Source: Liquidambar formosana (taxonomy: Eukaryota; Streptophyta; Magnoliopsida; Saxifragales; Altingiaceae). Taken from it: 64,000 bases of DNA. Numbering within the stretch: position 1 is the stretch's first letter; each line of letters begins with the position of its first letter. Shown in pieces: positions 37,801 to 49,173 of the stretch. The position numbers were made by a program, and so were the translations under genes. Below the pieces are notes generated by a model. The model was given only the letters and a program-made list of their open reading frames with translations, ran no database searches and was not told the DNA's origin. The stretch covers positions 28,228,430-28,292,429 of the forward strand of contig CM077826.1 in the NCBI GenBank assembly GCA_039720395.1. The letters are read 5' to 3'.

Positions 37801-40800
37801 CCATGGCTGGCTGGCTGGCTGGCTGGCGAGGTTAACCTATTTTACTTCTTCTCACTTTCTCCCTTTTGTTTTTCTAATTATCTCACAAAGTCTCTTTTTT
37901 TTTTTAAATAGTCCAAGACCCCTCATAAAGTCATAACTCATGACTTCTATTCTTTCTTTACTTTTTCCTTTTTCTTTTTTATTTTAATAAATTTATTTAT
38001 GATCTCTACTTTCTTTTTTTTAATAAATTTATGGCCCACACAATGCGCGGCAAATTTAGTTCTTTTTATTATAAGAATTTGAGTTTAAGTGGGAGATGCA
38101 TAGTGGATGATGAATAATTTGTGGTAATTTAAATTTGAGAAATTCTAATTTGAAATGGAATTCTAAATTAAATTAATTTCTTAAACTAATGTGAAAGTGC
38201 TATGCCAATTAAAAGAGTGGGGCCACAGTTAATGAGAGAAGAGAATGAATGAGATAAGAGAATTAGAGAGGGAAGGCAAATGAATCATGCCACATAAGCA
38301 AACTGGGTTTTATATAATAGTATAGATATAAACACGAGTCTGGTCCTATAAAGACATGTTGATATAAGTTATATCAACACTATGCATTGGGTGTTGTACC
38401 CCATGCATGTGTGAGTTATAAAGTATTTTAATATTATGTAACATTTAAATATTATTGAATTTGCATAAATTCCTATTATTTATTTTCTCAGCTCGTCACA
38501 CTTTTTATACTCTACATAACATACTTGTATTACTAGGAAGCATGGATACTCCAAAATCCCCTCGAATCCATACCAGATATCGATATGCCCCGATACGTAT
38601 CAGATACGTTCGGTACATATTGGAACAGTGTCACAGCATCGGATACGTCCCGATACACCAAGGATACAGCACCGATACGTTTTGGATACGGCGAGATATG
38701 GCTAGGGGTCATTTCGCAATTATTATTTTAAAAAATAGGAGTTTAAATAAAAATTTTAAAAACCATAAGAGTAAAATTTAAAACAAAATATCTGTGATAC
38801 ATATGGGATAAATATGTATGTTTTTATAGTAGTGATTAATCGACTATTAATGATTTAATGACGCTATATTGATATGTGAATATGTGATACACTAATATTG
38901 TTTACATCTTTGTATTTGTGGCTTTACTATAATGTAGTACTGCATACAAAATAAAGTCAGATAATCATGCATCTTTGTATTTGTGGCTTTATTGATGTTT
39001 TAGACTAAATATAAATATTAAAATAGTTATTTATTAACGTATCCCCGCCGTATCGTATCCTACATTTTTTTAGAATTGCTGAACCGGTATATCCGTATCA
39101 TATCAAATCTCGTATCCGTATCCATATCCGTGCTTCTTAGTTGTATTATAAACATTTAAATTGCAATTTTTTTATTCTAAATTGTGTATTAAAGTCTAAA
39201 TCATTGTTTCCCAGAGTTTCAGTAAAATATCCGTGTTTAATTAATAATATCCACCATATTTCTAAATCAATATCGATATTTTCGATATATCCATCAATAT
39301 ATCCAATATATCTGTGTTTTTGGACCCTCGATATATCCATTGATATCGATATTTAAGTCCTTGGATATGACTTCATATACTTCTTTGAGCTGTCCACCTA
39401 ATAGTTTAGACTTTTACCCTTTTACGTTAGAAATTAACATGTTTAATTCCATTTTCTTTTCTAAGAGTATAATTGCACATTTAGAAATTGATTTTTCTAT
39501 TTTCAAAGAAGTATTCTATGTTATACTCCCTCCGTTTCACATTGACTATCCTATTTGAAAAAACACATTTTTTTAAGAATCCTTCTTAAATGCTTTCACC
39601 CACATTCATACTTTAACATTCCAATTTGGCCCCAAAGTGTAGTGCAATAATTAATTGAGTTTCTTTTGTCCATATCATGTGAACAGTTCCATGGATATGG
39701 GTATTTTGGAAAATTGATTAAATGAAGTCCTTGACTTTTTTACTAGGACAATAATTTTGAAACAGACAAAAATGGAAAGGAAGACAATTAATATGAAATG
39801 GAGGGAGTAGTGTTTTAAAGAACACTAAGACATTATCTATATAGACAATGCAATAATCAAAATGTTTTCTAATAATGTCGTTAATTCGTCTGTGAAATAT
39901 TTGTGGAGCAATACAAAGACTAGAAGGCATAACTAACCATTTATAAGCCTGCTGGAGCACTAAAAGTGGTTAGCTTGAAAATTAAGTTGGCATGATTTTC
40001 CAAAATCCCAAACAATCACATTTAGAAAAATAAAAAATGAAAATTGCCTGTCGAATTTTGTTTAACAATACCTCTTTGTTGAGTACATTTATTAGATTTT
40101 TATTTAATCTCCTGTAATTGATAACCGTTATCACTTTTAATCTTTTAATTTCACTACGGTTTCTTAAAATAAAAGTGGGAGAGGAATGCAGCGACACTAA
40201 TGGTCCTATTATCCCTTTTTTTTAGACATTCTTTAATTTGAACTTCAAACCCTTTGATATCTTCTACGCTGTATACCATAACAATCGCTTCGCTTTAATT
40301 TTAATGACCGTGTTTGGGTTTTTGAACTGAATACATATTTTTGCTCTATTCTTTTCTCAAAGTTTTAGTGGGTTTTCTCAAAGCTTGTAGGATTTCTATC
40401 TCATCAATTGCGCTTTCATTTTGGCAATACAATCTGTCCACCTTGTTGGTAAGAATATAAGGAGTTAATGATGTAATAATGTGGGAGGAGGTTATATTTA
40501 GGGCAGGGATGTGTCTCTATAGAAAGCGTAAACGAAAAGTCATTCATTGCTTTGACATTTTCCCATTCTCTTAATTGTGCTTTGTTCCTGTTGTCAAACG
40601 TGGTATTAGGGTTGTAAAACACATACCCCTAATACACACTCAACTTTATTATATAAGAGAAAATCAATAACATGAAAAGACAAATATACCCCTTATACTA
40701 GGAAGAATTACATTTCATAACACTCCCCCTCAAGTTGGAGAGTATATATCATATAATCCCAACTTGCTACACAATAATTCCAAACGAGCTTTGGACAAAG

Positions 40801-43800
40801 ACTTAGTAAACATATCTGCAAGTTGATCTTGAGTAGAAACATGAGAGGTCACTACTAAGCCGTTCTCCACTTTCTCACGAACAAGATGACAATCTACCTC
40901 GATGTGCTTAGTCCTCTCATGAAATACTAGATTTGAGGCGATATGAATAGCTGTTTGATTGTCACAGGACATTTTCATTAGTAATGGAACCTCAAACCCA
41001 ATTTCTTCCAAAAGGTCCTTAATCCATGGCATTTCACAGGAAGTATGGGCCATAGCTCGATATTCAGCTTCTGCACTAGATCTAGCAACTACACTTTGTT
41101 TCTTACTTTTCCACGTTATCAAATTACCTCCCAAAAAAGTACAATACCAAGTTGTAGACCTCCTATCAGACGGTGATTCGGCCCAATCAAAATCAGTAAA
41201 TCCCTCTACCATTAAATGATGATTAGATTTATAAAGGAGTCAATGACCTGGATGGGTCTTAAGATATTACACTACTCTGATTACTGCCTCCCAATGTAGA
41301 ACACGAGGGGTTACCATAAACTGACTAACCACACTAACAGCAAATGATATATCTGGCCGAGTGATAGTGAGGTAATTCAATTTACCTACTAAACGCTGAT
41401 ATCTCTCTCGATCAAACAATAGTTCTCCAGAATCACTATGCAACTTCACATTGGAATCCATAGGGGTTTCCACAACCTTACCCCCCAACAAACCAGTCTC
41501 TTCAAGAATATCCAAGACATACTTTCTTTGTGAGAGGTTTACACCTTCCTTGGACCGAGCTACTTCAATTCCCAAGAAATAACATAAATTCTCGAGATGC
41601 TTGGTCTGAAATTGAGTTTGTAGAAATGTCTTTAACTTAGTAATACCCAATTGATCATCACCCATAATAATGATGTCATCTACATAGACAACTAATAGAA
41701 TCTTCCCTCGCTCTGTAGTAAGAGAAAACACAGAATGATCAAACTGACAACGATGCATCCCAAACTTTATAATTGCCGCATTGAATTTTCCAAACCAGGC
41801 TTTAGGCCATAAATAGCTTTACGAAGCTTACACACCTTATCAGACTCCCCCTGAGCAACAAACCCAGGGGCTTGCTCCATGTATACCTCTTCTTGGAGCT
41901 CCCCATGCAAAAAGGCATTCTTAACATCTAACTGGAATAGAGGCCAACCAAAGGTAGAGGCTAAAGAGATCCGAATACGAACAGAAGTGATTTTGGCCAC
42001 CGGAGAAAAAGTCTCAGCATAATCCACACCATAAGTCTGAGTGTAGCCTTTAGCCACAAGGCGAGCTTTGAGGCGCTCAACAGAACCATCAGGCAAATAT
42101 TTGACTGCATACACCCAATGACAACCAACAACAAATTTCCCATGAGGCAATGGCACAAGTTCCCAAGTCCGATTATGATGAAGGGTGTCACACCCCATTT
42201 TTGTCACCCTGGTTAGAGGTCATCATTTCATGTAGGTTTTTATTTTATTTTTGAGTCTAGGCATTTGCATTAAGATTTTATGGCATTAAAGATCATGTGT
42301 ATGAATTTTGAAATGATTTGGAGTTCATTTCAATAGTTAATAAAAACTTTTGCGACTTTGAGGGCATAATTGTCTTTTAAGTCGTATACTTTCCATTTGA
42401 CTTTAAAATGAGTCCCGAGTCGTTCCTTTGAATTCATATGGATATATAGAGTCTATATATAGGTTCAATTTGATGAATTAATGGTTTAAGATCAATTCAG
42501 GTCATAACGGTTCAGGTTGGCTAAAAGACCCTTTCTTGGTTTGCTCAAATTAACTCATGTGACCCACTCAATTTTCTCCCATTTAACTTCAATTGGGTTT
42601 TATTTACATCTTAAACATGTTTAAAAATATTGAATTTTGATTTGGAAAGCATTTGGCTTAACCTTGTGTGCAAACCCTAGCTTTGCGACGGTGGTGTACA
42701 ACGGTTAGCCGCCTTTGTAAAACCTAACCATGCACCCGTGGTTAAGGATTTTCATCCTCAAATGTCTAAAAATGCGTTCATTTTCAAAGCACGGTCGTTT
42801 TGGCTTTTATTTCGTCAAAATCGGACTTAATTTGACTCCCGAAAGACTTCCGAAGGCGAAAGAGTCTAACTGAGGTAAGTTGACAGGAGCCCCTCGGGTG
42901 ACCGTCCGGGGCCAGATGGTCAGCCATCCAAGCCCTGACGGCTGACCGCCCGGGGCTGGATGGTCACCCGAGTGACTTCGTTTTTAAGTGGGATTCTACC
43001 TCTTCCTTCCTCTTTTGATGGATTCCTCCGCCCTTGTAAGTTGTTTCCACTTAGGAATGAGTAACTTTGAGTTGTTTGAGCACCAAGAGAGTCTCTAATA
43101 GCCCTAGGATCATTATTTAATGAATTAATCTCAGCCATTGGTTTATGAGGTCAGTCCCCTGTATAAAGAACATGATATTCAGCACATAAGGGGGCCACAA
43201 GTGCACTTTACACTTAGAGAGAGAAGGAGCTACAAGATTGGGAGTTGAAAAACACCAAAGGGAGGTTCTCTAACCCTAAGCAAGCAAGAGAAGAGTTGTT
43301 TCAAAGGCAAAGGAAGTTCTACAAGAGGTAAACACACTTTCAATTGCTGAAATTAGGCTTTCTTCCTCCTTCTTCTCCTTCTTTCTTTATGATAGTTCTA
43401 GTGCATGTAGTAGCTCCACATGTTAGTTCAATTCGATGCTTTGGTGATGTGATATGAATGATTTTAGGATAGTTCATGGTCTTACATGCCTGAAAAACTT
43501 TAGTTTACTAAGGTTTTGAAAGCGTTATCTTTTCTATCCTTTTAAATCATACATGTTTTATATAGTCTACTTGCTGTGATAATTGTCATGAATTGATGAT
43601 TCTATTAGTTAATATACATGATATTCATGATAGTTTGAGCATGTGTTAGGATTAGTTCATGTGTTATTATACATAGTTGTGAAATTAGGGTTTCGATAAC
43701 CCTTATTTCATGCAAATTTCATACAGCATGTTTAGGCTAACTTTGTGAGTTGTTGCTCATCATAGTCATTCTATATATGCTGCATATAGTTAAATCATGC

Positions 43801-46800
43801 TAGGTTTGCATTCATTATTAGTGGATTTCTAGGTTTTTATGCATGTCAGTTAGGTCATTGCATGTAGGGTTGTGTTAGGGTTTTTGCTTATTCATTATTC
43901 TTGTTGTTTGCATGATTAATGGATGATTTTAGGCTTTAGTATGTTTCTGTCCAAATTAGTACTTTGTTCTTCTTGCATGGTTTTGAGCACATGTAAGGGT
44001 GCAAACAGGTGTGATAATTGCCTTATTGCAAATAAGGTTGTTATTGCTTAAGCTTGCTATTGCTTGGAGAATATTGCACAAGGTAAGTAGGGTATGAAGT
44101 GCCCTAATTCACTTTTCTCAACCTTTCTTTCTCTTCTCCCTCCTAGGGTTATTTCTTAATATGGACATATGGTGATTTCCAAAGGTTTCCTTATCAAATA
44201 AAGTACCTTTTTCTCAAAGTTTCCGTCTTGTGGAAATTATTTCAAACTTGGTTTATTTATCAAATTTTTTATCTTTCAAATGAGGAAACTTAGGGTTTTT
44301 ACCATGAGTCCGTATTAGGATTTAACCCTATTCTTTTCGAACTACGTGGACTTTGATCTATGTATTTCCATGCATGGTACGTAGGTGCTCAATTGATATT
44401 CAAGTCCGCCCTAGGATACTAAGTATCCTAGGTTTTCCTTTTTCTTTTATTTTATTCTTTTATCTCTTGTGATTGCTAGTGGATTAGGATTCTTTACCCT
44501 ATCACATATGATTGCTAGAGGAATAGGATGGATTTGTGATTGATTTACATGCTGTATTTTTTTGATTGATATTGATTTGCATGTGATTAAGTTATTAAAT
44601 TAGTCCAATCAAATTAAGAGACCAACTCGGGCGATGTGGTGCCTATCGACTTAGGCCCAGAACCTTCCCACATCGTAACTTAGCCCTCGAATCCAATTTT
44701 CTGGTTTTAAAGACTTTATCTTTCCTTTTAAAATGGAGTCATGAGGTTTTGGAAATTAAACATTTTTAGGGTTTTCCTCTTTTCCTTAAAAAATGAGGTG
44801 GCGACTCCCTTCGTTTGTTGTCTTTTACACATATTTTGCCAAACCCTTGTGGGCCGCATTTTCGTGGGTTCACAAAGGGCTAACATCTCATCCTCCATAG
44901 CTGTCCGCTACCCAGGGACAGATAATGCTTCCTGAATAGACTTAGGAACAGGTGTAGCAAATAAAGAAGTAACAAAAGAACGAAGAGAAGAAGATAGATG
45001 GGAATAAGAAACAAAATGAGAGATAGGATGAGCTATACAAGAATGGGTACCTTTACGCAAAGCGATAAGTAAAGAATCAGGATTAGGCAATGGAACAGAG
45101 GGAGCAAGAATAGGTGGCGGATCTCCGGCTTGGGATGACGAGCCAGTAACAGGCACCTGAGAAGGGGCAGTATGCGGAGCACGTCGACGAGTATATACCT
45201 GCAAAGGTTTAGCAGGAGAGATCTATTGAAAAGATGAGGGAGGCAACAAACTGGGAAGGCAAAGAGAAGAAGACTCCGACTCAAGAACAGGAGAAAAATA
45301 AGGGATAGACTCAAGAAAAGTGACATCCGCACACACAAAATGGCGCTTCAGCAAGGGAGAATAACATTTGTATCCCTTTTGGGTCCTAGAATAGCCAAGA
45401 AAAACACACTTGGTAGACCGCGGATCAAGTTTATCGCCTCCCGGACCCAATACATGAACAAAACAAACACAACCAAAAACTCGTGGAGACAAAAGAAAGG
45501 GATTAACCACAAGAAACAAAGTGGAATGAGGGGTCTTTCGAGCAAGAATAGTAGAAGGCATGCGATTGATAAGGTAGTAAGCCGTAAGAACGGCATCACT
45601 CCAATAAAGTTTAGGAACATGCATCTGAAAGAGTAAAGCGCGAGTAGTCTCTAACAAGTGTAGTATTTTACGCTCAGCAACCCCATTTTGTTGAGGGGTG
45701 TAACTGCAAGAAGACTAGTGTATAATGCCATGCTCAACAAAAAAAATGAGATAAAGTATACTCAAAATATTCTTTTGCATTATCAGATCGAAATATACGA
45801 ATAAGAACATCAAATTGAGTCTTTATTTCATTATAAAAAACTTGAAAAATGGCATACAATTCTAATCTTTCCTTCATGAGGTAGAGGTAAGTCATCCTAG
45901 AAAAATCATCTACAAAAATAATAAAGTACCGAAAGCCCAAATAGGATTTGACTCGATTGGGACCCCAAACATCAGAATGTACTAAATGGAAAGGATGGGA
46001 AACCCGACTCTCTAATCTAGACACAAAAGGCACACGATGGTGCTTACTCAATTGACATGCCTCACAAGATAAAGACTCAATGCAACGAAACTCAAAAACC
46101 AATAGCTTGAGATTCTGAAGAGAAGGATAGCCAAGACGGCAGTGATTCTATATCAAAGAAAGAGAGGACAAAAGAACTGTAGAAGATGAGAAACTCTCAG
46201 AAGTAAAATAATAGAAACCGCCACTCTCACGCCCGCCACCAATCGTCTTCGCTGTCTTGAGATCCTGAAATACACAATGAATGGAAAAGAATGTCATAGA
46301 ATAATTTAAAGACTGAATTAGTCTACTAACAGACATAAGACTAAAGGGAAATTTAGGCACATAAAGAACTGAAGAGAGTAGCAAGATAGGAGTAAGATTA
46401 GCAATGCCAAGTCCAAAAATAGGAGAGCTGGAGCCATCTGCTAAAGTGACACTCGGTAAGGAAAGGGACTGGTCCAAATTAGATAACATACTTGAGGTAC
46501 CAGTCATATGATATGTAGCACCAAAGTCAATAACCCATGAACTACGAGAGGTTAGGAAGGCTATAGGATTTGTCTGAGCAATAGTAGCAGTGGAAGAAGT
46601 AGTGGTAGAACTAGACTGGGCAGACAGTAGGTGGCGATACTCATCTTCAGGAATAGAAATAACCCGAGAAGCAGGAGGAGCAACTGAAGTACTAGCCTGA
46701 ATAGATGGAGCAACTGGAGTGGTAATAGGAGTACCCTGGACATCAAGATCATCATGGAACATAGCCTGATTAGCAAAAGGTCTTCCATGAAGCTTATAGT

Positions 46801-49140
46801 AAAAATCAACTATGTGATTATGTGATTATCACCACCACAATGACTACACTTTCGAGGGCCACAACCACAGCCTCCACGACCTTGACCACCACGACCACCT
46901 CTAAAATTTCCAACATCTCCAGTAGGTAGTAGCCAAAGCAGATTTCTCAATACTAGTAACTCCTTGTGATATATTCAAACCAGATAAAGAAGCTTGCCGA
47001 AGTCGACTAAACACCTCACTAAGAGATGGAAGATCTCTACTACCCAGTATTTAGGATTTAACGGAATCAAATGAAGATGGTAGACCAGATAAGAATTGAG
47101 CCACATGCATACACTCACATCGTCGCTACATAACCTTAACATTAGCAGAAATAGGTTGATAAAGATTAAGCTCCTCACAAATAGTTTTGAACTTAGTATA
47201 GTATTCGGCTAAAGTTCAATCATCTAGACCAAGAGAAAAATTAATCCTGATGGAGGTGGTAAATCCGAGAAAGATTATTAGCTCCAGAATACAATTCGCG
47301 AGCCTATTCCCACACAAGTTTTGCAGTGGCAAGAAAAATAAGACTGCAACTAATGTTAGGCTCCATACTATTCCATAAACTACTCCGAATTTGGGCATCC
47401 TCTGCCCTCCAATCAGCATAGAGTTTATCAGTAGATACAGGTGGATCATCAGTCAAAAACTTAAACTTCTTCCGCCCAAACATAAACACCTCAACAACTT
47501 AAGCCCAATGTGCATAGTTACTACTATTCAACCGGATGGTTGTAATGGGAAGCATGTCCAGGGACAAAAAGAAACTAAGATTCATACTCTCCTTAGACTC
47601 CATAACACAAGAAGATTAACCAAATAATAGGTGCTGGCCCGAATAAATTTGTTTACATAAAGTGGAATAAACAACAATAAAAGCTGAAAAAGAGATAAAA
47701 CTTCAATCTTTGTTGTCTAATAATACCTCAGTGCACAAAAAATTCCACAGATAGTCATCAAGCTCTAGCATATCATAAAAAGTGAAATATCATGGGCCAG
47801 CCATCACAAATAAAGAAAGAAAGCAAGAAGATGAAGCCCTAGGTTGCCATCAACACCAGAAAAGGGTGTATCAGTAGCCTAGGGGTTGTCAAAGGGAAGC
47901 AAGAGGGGATGGTACTTGTCGCAGAAGAGAGAGAGAGTTGAAGTCGAGGAGAGAGGATTTTGGTGCTGTCTGGTGCTAGTTGAAGACGAGAGAGAGAGGT
48001 CGAACCATGAGAATAAAGTCTATCGGAGCTTCTAGAGACTTGCGAATGGAAGAGAAGGGTCGAATGGGTCTGAAAACTGGCAGGGTAGGGTCACTTGGGG
48101 TTTTCGAGGAAGATGGAAGCCTCTCGAAGCCTCTGAAAACCTCTACTGAGTTTACCGGAGCGTAGGGTTTTCGAGGAAGGGTCGTCTAGGGTTTTCGAGG
48201 AAGATGGAAGCCTCTCGAAGCCTCTGTTGGGTTCGTCGGAGCTTTGCCTGGCCTCTGCTGGTGACGCATGGGGTCTTCATGGAAGGACGAGCCTCTGCTC
48301 GGTTCATCGGACCTTGCTGGACCTTACCGAAGCCTCTCCTGGGGTCGCCGAATCAACAGCAGCTTAGCTGACACCATGGGATTATCGAATAGGCTCTGAT
48401 ACCATGTTGTCAAACGTAGTATTAGGGTTGTAAAACACATACCCCTAATACACACTCAACTTTATTATATAAGATAAAATCAATAACATGAAAAGACAAA
48501 TATACCCCTTATACTAAGAAGAATTACATTTCATAACAGTTCCTTCTTCACTCTTGCACCTTTAATCACCCTAATCAGCATAACTAAAATATAGATATTA
48601 TGTTGGGTATACCAAGTATCACGTAAATATTAAAATTTATTTAACAAAATTTATATTAAAAAATTGTAAATTTGTGGAATTCAAGGGAAGTTCCATACCA
48701 CAACCCACGTGGACTAGGTAAGACCAAAGCCTATGAGAACCATGGAAACCTAGTTTGGGTGGCCCCAATGGGATAGCAAGAGTCAAACTCAAGACCTCTC
48801 CTTCTTGAGACGGGATCCCTTGCCAACTAAGCTACCCCTTGGGGTTACATGACAAAAGTTTCATCATACACAAAAGTTCATTAGCATTTTCTACTAAAAC
48901 TCCTAAAGTACATTATTTATATATATATATATATATATAGATATTTTTATATATATGAATAGGATGATGATCAACACATGTTGATATAACTTATATTAGC
49001 CCAGCAACGGGGTTGTACCTCGTGCATTAGTGGGTTACAAGGTACATTGGACCAATGCATGTGGTACAACTGTACAACCCCTTATGCATGGTGCTGATAT
49101 AAGTCAAGTGAGCACGTGCTCACCTGATCAAGACTATATC

Positions 49141-49173
<33 letters not shown>

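Larger units (their letters stand above)
37463..39363. mobile_element. hAT-like ATATCG family, copy 2
   Basis: Ends CAAGGTCTTTAAAATCG and, inverted, CAAGGACTTAAATATCG. Perfect 8-bp TSD GATATGAC (37455-37462, 39364-39371). CA(A/G)GG ends with an 8-bp TSD point to hAT. Both sides carry ATATCG-rich tracts. The interior has a (GAA)n stretch at about 37710-37740, a (CTGG)n stretch at 37806-37828, part of MITE family A and a second nested element at 38533. A Helitron-like terminus (minus strand TCTATACTATTATATAAA) lies near 38328. Confidence 0.8.
37412..39439 (+). mobile_element. Solo LTR of TRIM family 1, split by a hAT-like element
   Basis: LTR halves at 37412-37462 (TGTTGAGAAATCCCATATCCC) and 39364-39439 (ending GAAATTAACA). 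Flanks TATTT and TGTTT make a 5-bp TSD with one change. No primer site follows, so this is a solo LTR. Confidence 0.65.
40589..48538 (-). mobile_element. Ty1/Copia retrotransposon with 134-bp LTRs
   Basis: LTRs 40589-40722 (3') and 48405-48538 (5') begin TGTTGTCAAACG on the plus strand and end TTCATAACA, with three differences by eye. TSD GTTCC at 40584-40588 and 48539-48543. The primer site TGGTATCAGAGCC lies next to the 5' LTR and a purine tract (GAGGGGGAG) next to the 3' LTR. Gag, protease, integrase, RT and RNase H occur in Copia order but with stops. A 2.7-kb solo LTR splits the RT. It lies in the 16.7-kb intron of the activase-like gene, in the same orientation as that gene. Confidence 0.93.

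Noticed and set aside
37676..37936. 86-codon frame with poly-Glu
   Set aside because: Produced by a GAA repeat within hAT-like copy 2.
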